In this document: one piece after another, positions 34,042-44,005 of the stretch
Layout: the number at the start of each line of letters is the position of its first letter
Position numbering within the stretch: the first letter of the stretch is position 1
Assembly (NCBI GenBank): GCA_903886975.1
Contig: CAISOB010000059.1
Location: 1-47,826, forward strand
DNA length: 47,826 bases
Source: an uncultured beta proteobacterium
GTDB lineage: Bacteria > Pseudomonadota > Gammaproteobacteria > Burkholderiales > Rhodocyclaceae
Reading direction: 5' to 3'
The notes under the pieces: model-generated
The model's database searches: none
Seen by the model: the letters and a program-made list of their open reading frames with translations, nothing else
Told to the model about the DNA's origin: nothing
Translations under genes and position numbers: made by a program

Positions 34042-36210
34042 ATGGACGCGCATGCCGCACCGCTCGAAGCAGGACAGCCCTATCCGCTGGGCGCGACGTG
34101 GACCGGAGACGGCGTCAATTTCGCGCTGTTTTCAGCCCATGCCACGCGCGTTGAACTGTGTCTGTTCGACAGCGGCGGGCATAACCAACTGTCGCGCCGC
34201 GATCTGCCCGAATGCACCGACGAAATCTGGCACGGCCATCTGGCGGGCGCCGAACCGGGCCTGGTCTATGGCTATCGCGTTCACGGGCCTTATGCGCCCG
34301 AGGCGGGCCACCGCTTCAATCCGAACAAACTATTGCTCGACCCCTACGCGACCGAACTGGTGGGCCGCCTCAAGTGGAGCCCGGCGATCTTCGGCTATGA
34401 TCTGCACACCAAGAAGAAGGGCTACAGCAAGTCGGACAGTGCACCGTTCACGCTCAAGGCCCGCGTAAAAGTTCCGACCGTGAAGCCGGCGGCGCGGACG
34501 GCGCCACACATTCCGTGGCAGCGAACGGTGCTCTACGAAATGCATGTGCGCGGTTTCACGCGCCAGCACCCGCAGGTGCCCACCAAGTTGCGCGGCAGTT
34601 TTTCCGGGCTGGCTGCACCGACGGTCATCGACTATCTGAAGGCACTCGGCGTCACCTCGGTCGAACTGCTGCCGGTGCACGCCTTCGTCGATGACGCTTA
34701 TTTGACCGACAAGGGATTGCGCAACTACTGGGGCTACAACTCGCTCGCCTTCTTCGCGCTCGAATCGCGCTACCTGACCGGCGGCGATCGCAGCGAGTTC
34801 CGCGACATGGTTGCGCGCCTGCATGACGCCGGACTGGAAGTCATCCTCGACGTGGTCTACAACCACACCGCCGAAGGCAACGAACTGGGTCCGACCCTGT
34901 CATTCAAAGGCATCGACAACGCATCCTACTATCGGCTTGTCGCCGATGACCGGCGTCACTACATCAATGACACGGGCACCGGCAACACCTTCAATCTGAG
35001 CCACCCGCGCGTCGTGCAACTGGTTCTCGACAGCCTGCGCTACTGGGTAGATCAGATGGGGGTCGACGGTTTCCGTTTCGATCTCGCGACCATTCTCGGG
35101 CGCGAAGATCATGGTTTCGACCGCGGTTCCGGTTTCTTCGATGCCTGTACGCAGGACCCGGTGCTCAACCGCGTCAAGCTCATCGCCGAACCCTGGGACT
35201 GCGGTCCCGGCGGATATCAGGTCGGCGCGTTTCCAAGCGGCTGGGGCGAATGGAACGACCGCTTCCGCGATACCGTGCGCGCTTTCTGGCGCGGCGACGA
35301 AGCGCAGGCGGCTTCGCTGGCCACGCGCCTCACGGCCTCGGCCGACCACTTCAACCATCATGGCCGGCGCCCGTGGGCGAGCGTGAACTTCGTCACCGCG
35401 CACGACGGCTTTACCCTGCACGATCTCGTCTCCTATAACGACAAGCACAACGAGGCCAACGGCGAAGATAACCGCGATGGGCATGGCGAAAACCTGTCGT
35501 GGAACTGTGGCGTCGAAGGGCCGACCGAGGACAGCGAAATCTGCGAACTGCGCGAGCGGCAAAAACGCAATATGCTGGCGACATTGTTGCTGGCAAGCGG
35601 GACGCCAATGCTGCTGGCCGGCGACGAATTCGGTCGGAGCCAGCATGGCAACAACAATGCGTATTGCCAGGACAACGAGACGAGCTGGGTGAATTGGGCC
35701 GGAATCGATGACATCGGCGAGCGCCTGCTCGAGTTTGTGCGCTACCTGCTGCGCTTGCGCAGCGCGCTGGCAGTGCTGCGGCCGACAAGCTTCGCCAGCG
35801 ACCATGATGTGACCTGGCTGAGTCCAACGGCGATTGAATTGCGCCAGGAAGATTGGGGAAACCCGCAGATGCGCAGCTTCGCCATGCTGAGCAACGCCCG
35901 TCGCCGGCGCGGCACAGCGTTGCAACCGGGCGAGCCGGAAATAGTCTTGTTGCTGTTCAACGCTGCACACGAGAGCGTCGAGTGGACGCTGCCCGCCATC
36001 GCCGGGAAGGGCGAGTGGATTCGGCTTCTCGATACCGCGCCCGGCGCAGCCGTTCTTCCCGACGACGCTGCTCTTGCGCCAATTACTCCGGCGCAAACCG
36101 TTGCTGTCGCAGGCCGCTCGCTACTCCTCTTTGCTGCGATGTCGAGCCCCGAGGAAGCGGACTTCATCCGCAATTTGCAAAGCGCCAGCGCGGGAACCCG
36201 GCGCAGATGA
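34042..36210 (+). CDS. glgX: GlgX, glycogen debranching isoamylase
   Basis: A 722-residue GH13_11 enzyme that cuts alpha-1,6 branches of glycogen-like glucan. A CBM48 occupies about 10-100 (YPLGATWTGDGVNFALFSAH), followed by the catalytic barrel. DVVYNHTAEGNELGP is region I; nucleophile Asp347 lies in GFRFDLATILGRE; acid/base Glu383 in LIAEPWDCGPGG; Asp455 in VTAHDGFTLHDL. The catalytic set is complete. Its product, linear alpha-1,4-glucan, is the substrate for TreY. The stop overlaps the treZ start in an ATGA. Start ATG 34042 is the first sensible one, in line with family N-termini. Confidence 0.97.
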   Translation: MDAHAAPLEAGQPYPLGATWTGDGVNFALFSAHATRVELCLFDSGGHNQLSRRDLPECTDEIWHGHLAGAEPGLVYGYRVHGPYAPEAGHRFNPNKLLLDPYATELVGRLKWSPAIFGYDLHTKKKGYSKSDSAPFTLKARVKVPTVKPAARTAPHIPWQRTVLYEMHVRGFTRQHPQVPTKLRGSFSGLAAPTVIDYLKALGVTSVELLPVHAFVDDAYLTDKGLRNYWGYNSLAFFALESRYLTGGDRSEFRDMVARLHDAGLEVILDVVYNHTAEGNELGPTLSFKGIDNASYYRLVADDRRHYINDTGTGNTFNLSHPRVVQLVLDSLRYWVDQMGVDGFRFDLATILGREDHGFDRGSGFFDACTQDPVLNRVKLIAEPWDCGPGGYQVGAFPSGWGEWNDRFRDTVRAFWRGDEAQAASLATRLTASADHFNHHGRRPWASVNFVTAHDGFTLHDLVSYNDKHNEANGEDNRDGHGENLSWNCGVEGPTEDSEICELRERQKRNMLATLLLASGTPMLLAGDEFGRSQHGNNNAYCQDNETSWVNWAGIDDIGERLLEFVRYLLRLRSALAVLRPTSFASDHDVTWLSPTAIELRQEDWGNPQMRSFAMLSNARRRRGTALQPGEPEIVLLLFNAAHESVEWTLPAIAGKGEWIRLLDTAPGAAVLPDDAALAPITPAQTVAVAGRSLLLFAAMSSPEEADFIRNLQSASAGTRRR

Positions 36211-38147
36211 AATCAACCGGCGCAGCGGGTTCAGCGAATCCGTATCACCGCGAGCAAGAGAGTGTGCTCAGTTCCGGTCCCGATCGAGGGAAGGCGGAGC
36301 CCGGATTGCACTGCGTACATGCGATGCCTTTCGGTCCCCGCCCGCTTGCTGCCGGCGGAATGCAAGGCGGTTACGAGTTCCGCTTGTGGGCGCCGGCGGA
36401 GAAGCGGATCGAGGTCGGGCTGCTCGGCACGGTTGGCGGCAAGCGCTATTACCGTTGCTCCGAAAAGGACGGCTGGCACAGTTGCCGGATCGACAGCGCG
36501 CGTCCCGGCGATCTCTATGTCTTCCGCCTGGCCAGCGGACTCGAGGTTCCGGATCCGGCGTCGCGCTGCAATCCGCAGGACGTGCATGGCCCCAGCCTGC
36601 TGACCGTGCCGACCGACTTCGTCTGGGATGCCGACTGGGCCGGCAGACCGTGGGAAGAAGCGGTCATTTATGAATTGCACGTCGGCACGTTCACCCCGGA
36701 AGGCCGCTATGCGACCGCCGAAGCTTGTCTCGCCGAACTTGCCGGTCTAGGTATCAGCGCGATTGAATTAATGCCACTGGCCGACTTCCCCGGGCGGCGT
36801 GGCTGGGGCTATGACGGTGTATTACCTTTTGCGCCAGAGTCGAGCTACGGGACCCCCGACGAACTCAAGCACTTCATCCAAGCGGCGCATCGTCTCGGGC
36901 TGATGGTCTTCCTCGACGTCGTCTATAACCATTTCGGGCCGGACGGGAACTATCTGCATATCTACGCGCCGCAGTTCTTCACGCGCGAGCACCAGACGCC
37001 GTGGGGCGGCGCTATCAATTACGCCGCGCAGAACAGCGCCACGGTGCGCGACTTCTTCATTCACAACGCGCTCTACTGGCTTGAAGAATTCCGCTTCGAC
37101 GGCCTGCGGCTCGACGCAGTGCATGCCATTTACGACAGGTCGCAACCGCACTTTCTCGAGGAATTGTCGCAATGCGTCCGCGCCTATGCCCGATCCTGCA
37201 ATCGCCATATTCATTTGCTGCTCGAGAATGTCGCGAACGAATCTCGCCGGCTCGGACCGCCTGGCGAACCCGGGCGCTACGATGCACAGTGGAACGACGA
37301 TTTTCATCACGCCGCGCATGTCGTACTGACCGGCGAGGGCGATGGCTACTACAGGGATTTTGCCGAACGCCCGTTGGCATTCCTCGTGCGCAGCTTGGCC
37401 GAAGGTTTTGCCTTTCAGGGCGAGTACTCGGCTTTCCATGGACGGGCGCGCGGCGAGCGCAGTGTCGGCGTGCCGGCCAGCGCCTTCGTGAATTTCCTGC
37501 AAAACCACGATCAAGTCGGCAATCGCGCCTTCGGCGAACGCCTGCTCACGCTGGTCGATCCGCAGCGCCTGCGGGCCCTGGTCGCGCTGCAGTTGCTGGC
37601 GCCGTCACCGCCGCTGCTGTTCATGGGGGAGGAAGCCGGCGCGCTGACTCCATTTCTTTACTTTTGCGATTTTCATGGTGAACTGGCGCGCGCCGTACGC
37701 CTCGGTCGGCAGGGCGAATCCCCCGAGTTCGCGCAAGCCGCCGACCGGGGCGAAAGCGCACTGCCCGACCCTGGCTCGCCACGGTCTTTCGCTGCCAGCA
37801 AGCTCGATTGGGCGGCGCGCGCCGGCGGTGCGGGGCGCGAATGGCTGGCCTTCTACCGGCTTCTGCTCGGACTGCGTCGTGACTGCGTCATGCCGCTCAT
37901 ATCGCAACTGTTGCCGGCCCGGCACGGCCTGCTGACCGAGAGCGGGGAAAGTTTCGAGATCGTTTGGCCGACGGCCGACGGTGCTGCCCTGGTCTTGCGC
38001 GCCAACCTCGCTGACGCAGTGTCGCCGCTCTTCCCGACGCCGCTGCTCGCTCCTTTCGCAGCGATCGGCGCGCCGGCGGACGATCCGGACTGTCTCGGTC
38101 CGTGGGCGGTACGCGCGTACGTATTGCCTGCCGGCGCGCCGTCATGA
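36207..38147 (+). CDS. treZ: TreZ, malto-oligosyltrehalose trehalohydrolase
   Basis: A 646-residue GH13_10 enzyme that releases free trehalose from malto-oligosyltrehalose made by TreY. The N-terminal beta domain (YEFRLWAPAEKRIEVGL, about 52-70) is followed by the barrel: DVVYNHFGPDGNYL is region I, nucleophile Asp303 in GLRLDAVHAI, acid/base Glu340 in LLLENVANE, and Asp435 in FLQNHDQVGNRA. The YDAQWNDDFHHAAHVVLTGE motif is typical of TreZ. The first 45 residues are an unusual extension; starts at the internal Met residues near 40 or 52 are possible. ATGA overlaps with both neighbours indicate tight co-translation of glgX, treZ and the MalQ-TreY gene. Confidence 0.96.
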   Translation: MKSTGAAGSANPYHREQESVLSSGPDRGKAEPGLHCVHAMPFGPRPLAAGGMQGGYEFRLWAPAEKRIEVGLLGTVGGKRYYRCSEKDGWHSCRIDSARPGDLYVFRLASGLEVPDPASRCNPQDVHGPSLLTVPTDFVWDADWAGRPWEEAVIYELHVGTFTPEGRYATAEACLAELAGLGISAIELMPLADFPGRRGWGYDGVLPFAPESSYGTPDELKHFIQAAHRLGLMVFLDVVYNHFGPDGNYLHIYAPQFFTREHQTPWGGAINYAAQNSATVRDFFIHNALYWLEEFRFDGLRLDAVHAIYDRSQPHFLEELSQCVRAYARSCNRHIHLLLENVANESRRLGPPGEPGRYDAQWNDDFHHAAHVVLTGEGDGYYRDFAERPLAFLVRSLAEGFAFQGEYSAFHGRARGERSVGVPASAFVNFLQNHDQVGNRAFGERLLTLVDPQRLRALVALQLLAPSPPLLFMGEEAGALTPFLYFCDFHGELARAVRLGRQGESPEFAQAADRGESALPDPGSPRSFAASKLDWAARAGGAGREWLAFYRLLLGLRRDCVMPLISQLLPARHGLLTESGESFEIVWPTADGAALVLRANLADAVSPLFPTPLLAPFAAIGAPADDPDCLGPWAVRAYVLPAGAPS

Positions 38148-41100
38148 AGCGAGCACTCGACGCATTGTGCGCGTATTTCGGCGTCGCTGTGGCCTTTGAG
38201 GTGGGTGTGGGGCGCACTTGCGGCGTATGCGACGAGAGCAAACGCGCAATCCTTGCGGCGTTGGGGCAGCCGCTGAATGCAGGTCGTGAGGACGAGGACG
38301 CCGCGGGGGTTCTCGAGCAATTGCGCGCGCGTGACGCTCAGCGCATTCTCGCGCCGGCTCTCGTGCTGCAAGCCGAAGCCGGGGCGCTACGGCTGTTACC
38401 GCGCCTGCCGGCGGCGCTTGCCGGGCAGGCGCTGCGCTGGCGCATCACGCTGGAGGGCGGCGGCCAGCGCAGCGGGCTGGCGGTGGTCAAACGCACCGCT
38501 GAAGCGGAAGGCGAGGGCGAGACGATAGCCGATACGCAGGACAGCTCTTCGGCCGCAGTGCCGACGTCGCTGACGCTGGCGATCGATGTTCCACCAGGCA
38601 GCCACCGCCTGGCGTTGTTTCTGCCCGGGCCGCCTGCGCCGCCGCTGATCTCCGTCGATCTCTTCGTCTGTCCTCCGAGCGGCTTCGATGCGGAACGGGC
38701 CGCCGAGGGCCGGCGTCTGTGGGGGCCCAGCGTGCAAGTTCACGCGCTGCGTTCGGTGCGCCACTGGGGCATCGGCGATTTCGGCGACCTGCGCCGCCTC
38801 GTCGATCTGGCGGCCGACGCCGGCGCGCATTTCGTCGCCGTTAATCCGCTGCACGCCCTGTTCCCGCACGACCCCGAACGAGCGAATCCCTATCGCCCGT
38901 CGAACCGCGAGTGGCTCAATGTGCTGTATCTCGACATCGAGGCGATGCGCGATTTCGGCGAAAGCCGCGATGCGCGCGAACGCGCCGCTGCGACGGATTT
39001 CCAGGCCCGTCTCGAGGCATTGCGCGAACAGCCGCTGATCGATCACAGCGGCGTCGCCGCCGCCAAGTTCGAGATGCTCGAGCTGGTCTACCGTCATTTT
39101 CGCAAGGAGCACCTCGAACGGGCAACGCAGCGCGCCGGGCTGTTTCGCGATTTTCAGCGCGCGGGCGGCGACGCGCTGCGGCGACACGCGCTCTTCGATT
39201 GTCTGCAGGAATACTTCCGTCGTCTCGATCCGCCGATCAGCGTCTGGACAGCCTGGCCATCGGCCTATCGCGACGCTCACGGGCCCGCCGTTGAGGTCTT
39301 CGAACTCGACAATGAAGAGCGCATCGAGTTTTTCGAATACCTGCAGTGGCAAGCCGATGACCAGTTACAGGCCGTCGCCCGGCGCGCGCGGGCGCGCGGA
39401 ATGCGCGTCGGCTTGTGCCGCGGGCTAGCCGCCGGCATCGATCCTGACGGATCGGAGAGTTGGTCGCGGCCGGCGCTGTATGCGCACCACATGCGCGTCG
39501 GTGCGCCACCGGGCGCATCCAATCCGGGCGGCGAGGACTGGGATTTTTCGCCGGCCATCCCGCAGCAGCTCGTGGCCGATGGCTACGCTGCATTCCTGGC
39601 TACGGTGCGGGTCAATATGCGGCATGCCGGCGCACTGCGCGTCGACCGCGTGGCGGGCCTGATGCGCTCTTTCTGGTTACCGTCCGCCTTGTCTGCGAAG
39701 GCCGATGGAGGCAAGAATGGAGGCCGCCGCGGTGCCTACGTCGGCTATCCGTTCGAGAACCTGTTCGCCCTGCTGTGTCTGGAAAGCCGCCGCCAGCGCT
39801 GTATACTCATCGGCGCGGAGCACGGCAGCTTGCCGACGGCGCTGGCCGACGCGATGGTGCGCCACGGCGTTCTTTGCTGCCACGCCGCAGGCTGCGAGCG
39901 CAGCGCGGAAGATGCCTTCGCTGCCCCATCGGCTTGGCCGCGCACGGCCGTGGCGGTACTGCGCGAGTCACCTGCCGGCGCGCCTCCGTTCAGCACATTG
40001 GTCATGGCGGCATACCGCTTCTTGGCACGGTCCGCGGCGCTGCTGGCGGAAGTGCGGCTTGAGGATGTATTCAGCAAGTCGCTGCCGGGCACGGGCGAAA
40101 ATGATTATCCGAACTGGCGCCGCAAACTTGACGAAGCGCTTGGCGAAATCGCCGCCAATCCGACTTGGCAAGCGATCGTCACGGCAATGAATGACGAACG
40201 GGCCTGTCCGCCTTTGCCGCTGGGCGGCGGCCCGAGCAATTTCCGTCCCGAGAGCGCGGCGATTCCGCGCGCCACTTATCGTCTGCAGTTCCACAGCGCA
40301 TTCGGCTTCGACGCTGCGCAAGCCGTGCTGCCTTATCTTGCCGAACTCGGCATCAGCCATGTCTATGCCGCGCCTTTTCTCAAGGCCAGGCCGGGCAGCC
40401 GGCACGGTTATGACATCGTCGATCACCGCATGGTCAATCCGGAGATCGGCAGCCGGCAGGATTTTGAGCGCTATTGCACGCGCCTTGCCGAGCTCGGTTT
40501 GAGCCAAGTGCTCGACGTCGTTCCTAACCACGTTGGTGTCCTGGGCGCGGACAATGAGTGGTGGCAGGACGTCCTCGAAAACGGACCGGCTTCGGAACAC
40601 GCCGAGCATTTCGATATCGACTGGGAGCCCCCGTTTGCCGAACTGCGCGGCAAGGTTCTGCTGCCGGTACTCGCCGACCAATATGGGCTGATCCTCGAGG
40701 CGGGGGAGCTGGTGCTGGACTTTTGCGCCGAACGCGGCGAGTTCAGCGTGCACTATTTTACCCACCGCTTTCCGATCGATCCTTGCGACTATCCTCTTCT
40801 GCTGGCCGCCGTGAACGGCGTGCAGGCAGGCGAAGCCGACGACGCGGCCTTGGTGACCGTCTTGGCCGCCTTGCGCAATTTGCCGCCACGTACCGCCGGC
40901 GATCCGGAACTGCAGGCCGAGCGCCGGCGCAACAAGGATCTTTTCAAGAAACAGCTGGCCGAGCTTCACGCACGGCTGCCGGCGCTGCGCCAGCGTGTCG
41001 CGGCTCGCCTCCAGGTTTTCAACGGACGCCCCGGCGAGGCGCAGAGCTTTGACGCGCTGAACGATCTGCTCGAACGACAAGCGTACCGGCTGGCATCGTG

Positions 41101-43138
41101 GCGCGTTGCCGCCGACGATATCAACTATCGGCGTTTTTTCGACATCAACGATCTCGCGGCACTGCGCATTGAAAACGACGCGGTCTTCGAGGCAACGCAC
41201 GCGCAGATTTTCGCTTGGCTGGCCAATCGCTGCGTCAGCGGCTTGCGCATCGATCACCCGGACGGACTGTCCGACCCAGCGGGCTATCTCGAACGCCTGC
41301 AGGCGCGTTATGCGCAGCTCAATCAGCCGACAGACGCACCGGCCGGGACGGCAAGGCCGGCTCTCTACGTCGTCGTCGAGAAGATTGTCGGCGAATTCGA
41401 GGCTTTGCCCGACGACTGGCCGGTGCACGGCGATACGGGTTACCGCTTCGCCAATTTCTGCAACACGCTCTTCGTCGATGCGGCGCAGGAATCGCGCTTC
41501 TCGCGGGTCTACCGGGCGTTTACCGGTGAGGTGCGCGACTTCGGCGAAGTGTTGCTCGAATCGCGCGAACTGGTCATGACGCATTCGCTGACGGGAGAAC
41601 TCGGCAGTCTGGCTTACCTGTTGCACGACATCGCACAGCACGACCGGCGAACGCGCGACTTCACGCGCAGCCGCCTGCGCGGCGCACTGATGGAAATCGT
41701 CGCCAGTTTCCCGGTGTACCGCAGCTATATCGGTCCGCGCGGGGTCTCCGACAACGATCGCCGCTATATCGAGCGCGCGGTTGACGCCGCCGCCCGTCGC
41801 GGCCTCGCGGGTGATGCGAGCGTTCTGCATTTCGTCCGCGATGTTCTGCTCTCGGCCCCCGGTGAGCCGGTCGCGGCCTTGCGCCGGCTCAAGCTCGCTT
41901 TCGCTCGCCGCTTCCAGCAATTCACGGCGCCGGTCATGGCCAAGTCGATGGAGGACACGGCCTTCTACCGCTACAATCGGCTGGCCTCGCTCAACGAAGT
42001 CGGCGCCGATCCGCGCAGTTTCGGCACTACGGCCGACGATTTCCACGCCGCCAGCGAACACCTTTCCTGCTCGCATCCCTTCGGCCTGCTGGCCTCATCG
42101 ACGCATGACAGCAAGCGCTCCGAAGACGTACGCGCGCGCCTCGACGTACTCTCCGAAATGCCCGGTGCCTGGCGCCTGGCGCTGCGCCGGTGGCGGCGAT
42201 TGAACGCCCGACGCAAGTCGCGCGTCGGGCACGATAGTGCGCCGTCGGACAATGACGAATATCTTCTGTACCAGACCTTGCTTGGAATTTGGCCGCTGCG
42301 CGCGCCCGATGCTGCCGGCATTTCCGAACTATCGGGCCGCGTCGAGGCCTATATGCTGAAAGCGGCGCGCGAAGCCAAACAGCACACCAGCTGGATGAAT
42401 CCCGACGCCGCTTACGAGGCGGCCTTGACGGCATTCGTCAGGCGGCTTCTCGTTCCCGGCCCGGCGAGCGACCGGTTTCTCGCCGACTTCCTGCCGTTCC
42501 AGGCGACCATCGCGCACTTCGGTTGTCTGAACAGCCTGAACATGCTCTTGCTCAAGCTAACCGCGCCGGGTGTGCCGGACATCTACCAGGGATGCGAACT
42601 GTGGAATTTCAGTCTGGTCGATCCGGACAATCGCCGGCCGGTCGATTTCGCGTGCGCGCGCGAACACCTGACGACACTGCAGCGCAATCATCCGCATGGC
42701 GCTGACGCCGAGGCCGTACGCCGCCTCTATGGGGCGCGCGCCGATGGTTGTATCAAGCTCTACCTGCTTTGGCGTGGATTGCAGGCACGAAAGGAATTCA
42801 GCGCGCCGCTGCGCCACGGCCGCTATGTTCCGCTCGAGGTCAGCGGTCCGGCTGCTCGCCACGTCGTCGCTTTCGCCCGTGTCCATGAACAGCAAACGTT
42901 GATCATCGTCGCCACGCGTTTGCTGTATGGCCTCTGCCGCGGCGATCCCATGCGCGCGAACGACCCCGAAGGCTGGATGAACACCGTGGTCAATCTGCCG
43001 TGGGCTTGGAACGAAGGCGTGTGGCACGATGCGCTGACGGGTCGGAATGTCCTGCCGACCCGTCTCGGCAGGCATGCCGCAATCAACCTCGCGCCACTGT
43101 TCGATCCGCTGCCGCTGGCTCTGCTGTTGCCAGACTGA
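38144..43138 (+). CDS. treY: MalQ-like/TreY fusion: degenerate glucanotransferase plus malto-oligosyltrehalose synthase
   Basis: A 1664-residue fusion. Residues 1 to about 690 are GH77 amylomaltase-like (RHWGIGDFGDLRRLV, NPLHALFPHDPERANPYRPS, HAGALRVDRVAGLMRSFWLP). The nucleophile Asp501 is kept. The acid/base motif IGEDLG reads IGAEHG (558 is Ala), and the THDLP motif reads RESPA (607-611), so this half is probably inactive. Residues from about 705 are TreY, which turns the reducing end of linear alpha-1,4-glucan into trehalosyl form. Its RATYRLQFHSAFGF opening, Asp1037 in LRIDHPDG, Glu1079 in VVEKIVGEFE and Asp1322 in STHDSKRSEDVR are intact. Separate malQ and treY genes are common neighbours; here no stop separates them. 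Confidence 0.92.
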   Translation: MKRALDALCAYFGVAVAFEVGVGRTCGVCDESKRAILAALGQPLNAGREDEDAAGVLEQLRARDAQRILAPALVLQAEAGALRLLPRLPAALAGQALRWRITLEGGGQRSGLAVVKRTAEAEGEGETIADTQDSSSAAVPTSLTLAIDVPPGSHRLALFLPGPPAPPLISVDLFVCPPSGFDAERAAEGRRLWGPSVQVHALRSVRHWGIGDFGDLRRLVDLAADAGAHFVAVNPLHALFPHDPERANPYRPSNREWLNVLYLDIEAMRDFGESRDARERAAATDFQARLEALREQPLIDHSGVAAAKFEMLELVYRHFRKEHLERATQRAGLFRDFQRAGGDALRRHALFDCLQEYFRRLDPPISVWTAWPSAYRDAHGPAVEVFELDNEERIEFFEYLQWQADDQLQAVARRARARGMRVGLCRGLAAGIDPDGSESWSRPALYAHHMRVGAPPGASNPGGEDWDFSPAIPQQLVADGYAAFLATVRVNMRHAGALRVDRVAGLMRSFWLPSALSAKADGGKNGGRRGAYVGYPFENLFALLCLESRRQRCILIGAEHGSLPTALADAMVRHGVLCCHAAGCERSAEDAFAAPSAWPRTAVAVLRESPAGAPPFSTLVMAAYRFLARSAALLAEVRLEDVFSKSLPGTGENDYPNWRRKLDEALGEIAANPTWQAIVTAMNDERACPPLPLGGGPSNFRPESAAIPRATYRLQFHSAFGFDAAQAVLPYLAELGISHVYAAPFLKARPGSRHGYDIVDHRMVNPEIGSRQDFERYCTRLAELGLSQVLDVVPNHVGVLGADNEWWQDVLENGPASEHAEHFDIDWEPPFAELRGKVLLPVLADQYGLILEAGELVLDFCAERGEFSVHYFTHRFPIDPCDYPLLLAAVNGVQAGEADDAALVTVLAALRNLPPRTAGDPELQAERRRNKDLFKKQLAELHARLPALRQRVAARLQVFNGRPGEAQSFDALNDLLERQAYRLASWRVAADDINYRRFFDINDLAALRIENDAVFEATHAQIFAWLANRCVSGLRIDHPDGLSDPAGYLERLQARYAQLNQPTDAPAGTARPALYVVVEKIVGEFEALPDDWPVHGDTGYRFANFCNTLFVDAAQESRFSRVYRAFTGEVRDFGEVLLESRELVMTHSLTGELGSLAYLLHDIAQHDRRTRDFTRSRLRGALMEIVASFPVYRSYIGPRGVSDNDRRYIERAVDAAARRGLAGDASVLHFVRDVLLSAPGEPVAALRRLKLAFARRFQQFTAPVMAKSMEDTAFYRYNRLASLNEVGADPRSFGTTADDFHAASEHLSCSHPFGLLASSTHDSKRSEDVRARLDVLSEMPGAWRLALRRWRRLNARRKSRVGHDSAPSDNDEYLLYQTLLGIWPLRAPDAAGISELSGRVEAYMLKAAREAKQHTSWMNPDAAYEAALTAFVRRLLVPGPASDRFLADFLPFQATIAHFGCLNSLNMLLLKLTAPGVPDIYQGCELWNFSLVDPDNRRPVDFACAREHLTTLQRNHPHGADAEAVRRLYGARADGCIKLYLLWRGLQARKEFSAPLRHGRYVPLEVSGPAARHVVAFARVHEQQTLIIVATRLLYGLCRGDPMRANDPEGWMNTVVNLPWAWNEGVWHDALTGRNVLPTRLGRHAAINLAPLFDPLPLALLLPD

Positions 43139-43264
43139 GCCGCCACGGCCGGCCGATATCGCGCGTCAAATCCGACGGCGCGGGACAGCAGCTTTGCGAT
43201 CGCGCAATAGTCCGTGGCATGTCGCTTGCCGACCGCAAGATAATCGACACGGAAACTCGTCTTT

Positions 43265-43600
43265 ATGAAGCAGACTAGCGACCACGAACGCAATGCCAAG
43301 CGCCGACAAAAGGCGGAAGGCAAAAGTGCGCTGCGCTCCGCACGACCACTGATAACGTATGGCGACGATGAGACGCCGACCGAACCCAAAGTTGCCAAGG
43401 CTGCGCGCGATCGAATTCGACAAGCCGAGAGTGACGTGAGTCGCGGCCTCAAAGATACGGAGCAGCGCGGCACCCCTTCCAATGTTCCCGGTCCAGGGCC
43501 AGATCCTCAGCGTTCGCCGGGGGCAATGCTGATTGAGGCGGACGGCGGGGCTTTGACGGGAGCCGAGCGGCGTCGGCCTGCCGGCGAGCATCGCAAGTAA
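43265..43600 (+). CDS. Charged, disordered small protein, unknown function
   Basis: One hundred and eleven residues, rich in Lys, Arg, Glu, Pro and Gly with almost no hydrophobic clusters, so disorder is expected. The N-terminus (KQTSDHERNAKRRQKAEGKS) is strongly basic; the middle ARDRIRQAESDVSRGLKD could form a helix; the end has PSNVPGPGPDPQRSPG. No family is recognised. Hydrophilic, Gly/charged proteins of this size often accompany desiccation genes, but that is only inference. The ribosome site before ATG 43265 is weak. Confidence 0.5.
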   Translation: MKQTSDHERNAKRRQKAEGKSALRSARPLITYGDDETPTEPKVAKAARDRIRQAESDVSRGLKDTEQRGTPSNVPGPGPDPQRSPGAMLIEADGGALTGAERRRPAGEHRK

Positions 43601-44005
43601 TTGGCGAGAGCCGGCGATGCAATTCACTCACGTCCGCAATCACTGAAGCGCAGAAGATTCCTCACCGGGCATCGGAAAAAAGGCGCGCGTCCTTGAAGTT
43701 CTTTCCGCACATCCTGCCGCCAGGAAGACCGCTACGGTGCGGCCCACAGGCAAATTCAGGGCATGTGGTTTGCCATGTTAAGTGGTCCGCTTCACAAATG
43801 ACGATACATGCCCAGACGAAATCCAAGGGCGAAGACTGTGGTGCCGGGTTCCCATCCCGCGCCAGCCAAGTTGGCGCCTAGCCGACCAATCTAGCGTTCA
43901 TGTGCCGCCGTCGAAGAAGCGCACCACTGCAAGTGGGAGAGCGAGGTGGCGCCTGCTTGCCGACTGAAGTCAATCCACTTATCAATTACGACAGGAGAGC
44001 TTGAG
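43601..44005. other. 405-bp intergenic stretch
   Basis: No convincing gene on either strand; short open frames here lack ribosome sites and family features. A small hairpin, GCGCCA/TGGCGC (43859-43864 with 43872-43877), is present. TTGCCG (43957-43962), 17 bases, then TATCAA (43980-43985) is a possible promoter for the PRC-barrel gene, matching 4 of 6 positions in each box, but it would leave a leader of only about 14 bases. Confidence 0.4.

Noticed and set aside
39968..42076. 702-codon open frame on the minus strand inside the MalQ-TreY gene
   Set aside because: It is opposite a gene with clear family motifs, has no recognisable domain and an Arg/Ala/Gln-rich make-up typical of antisense frames in GC-rich DNA.
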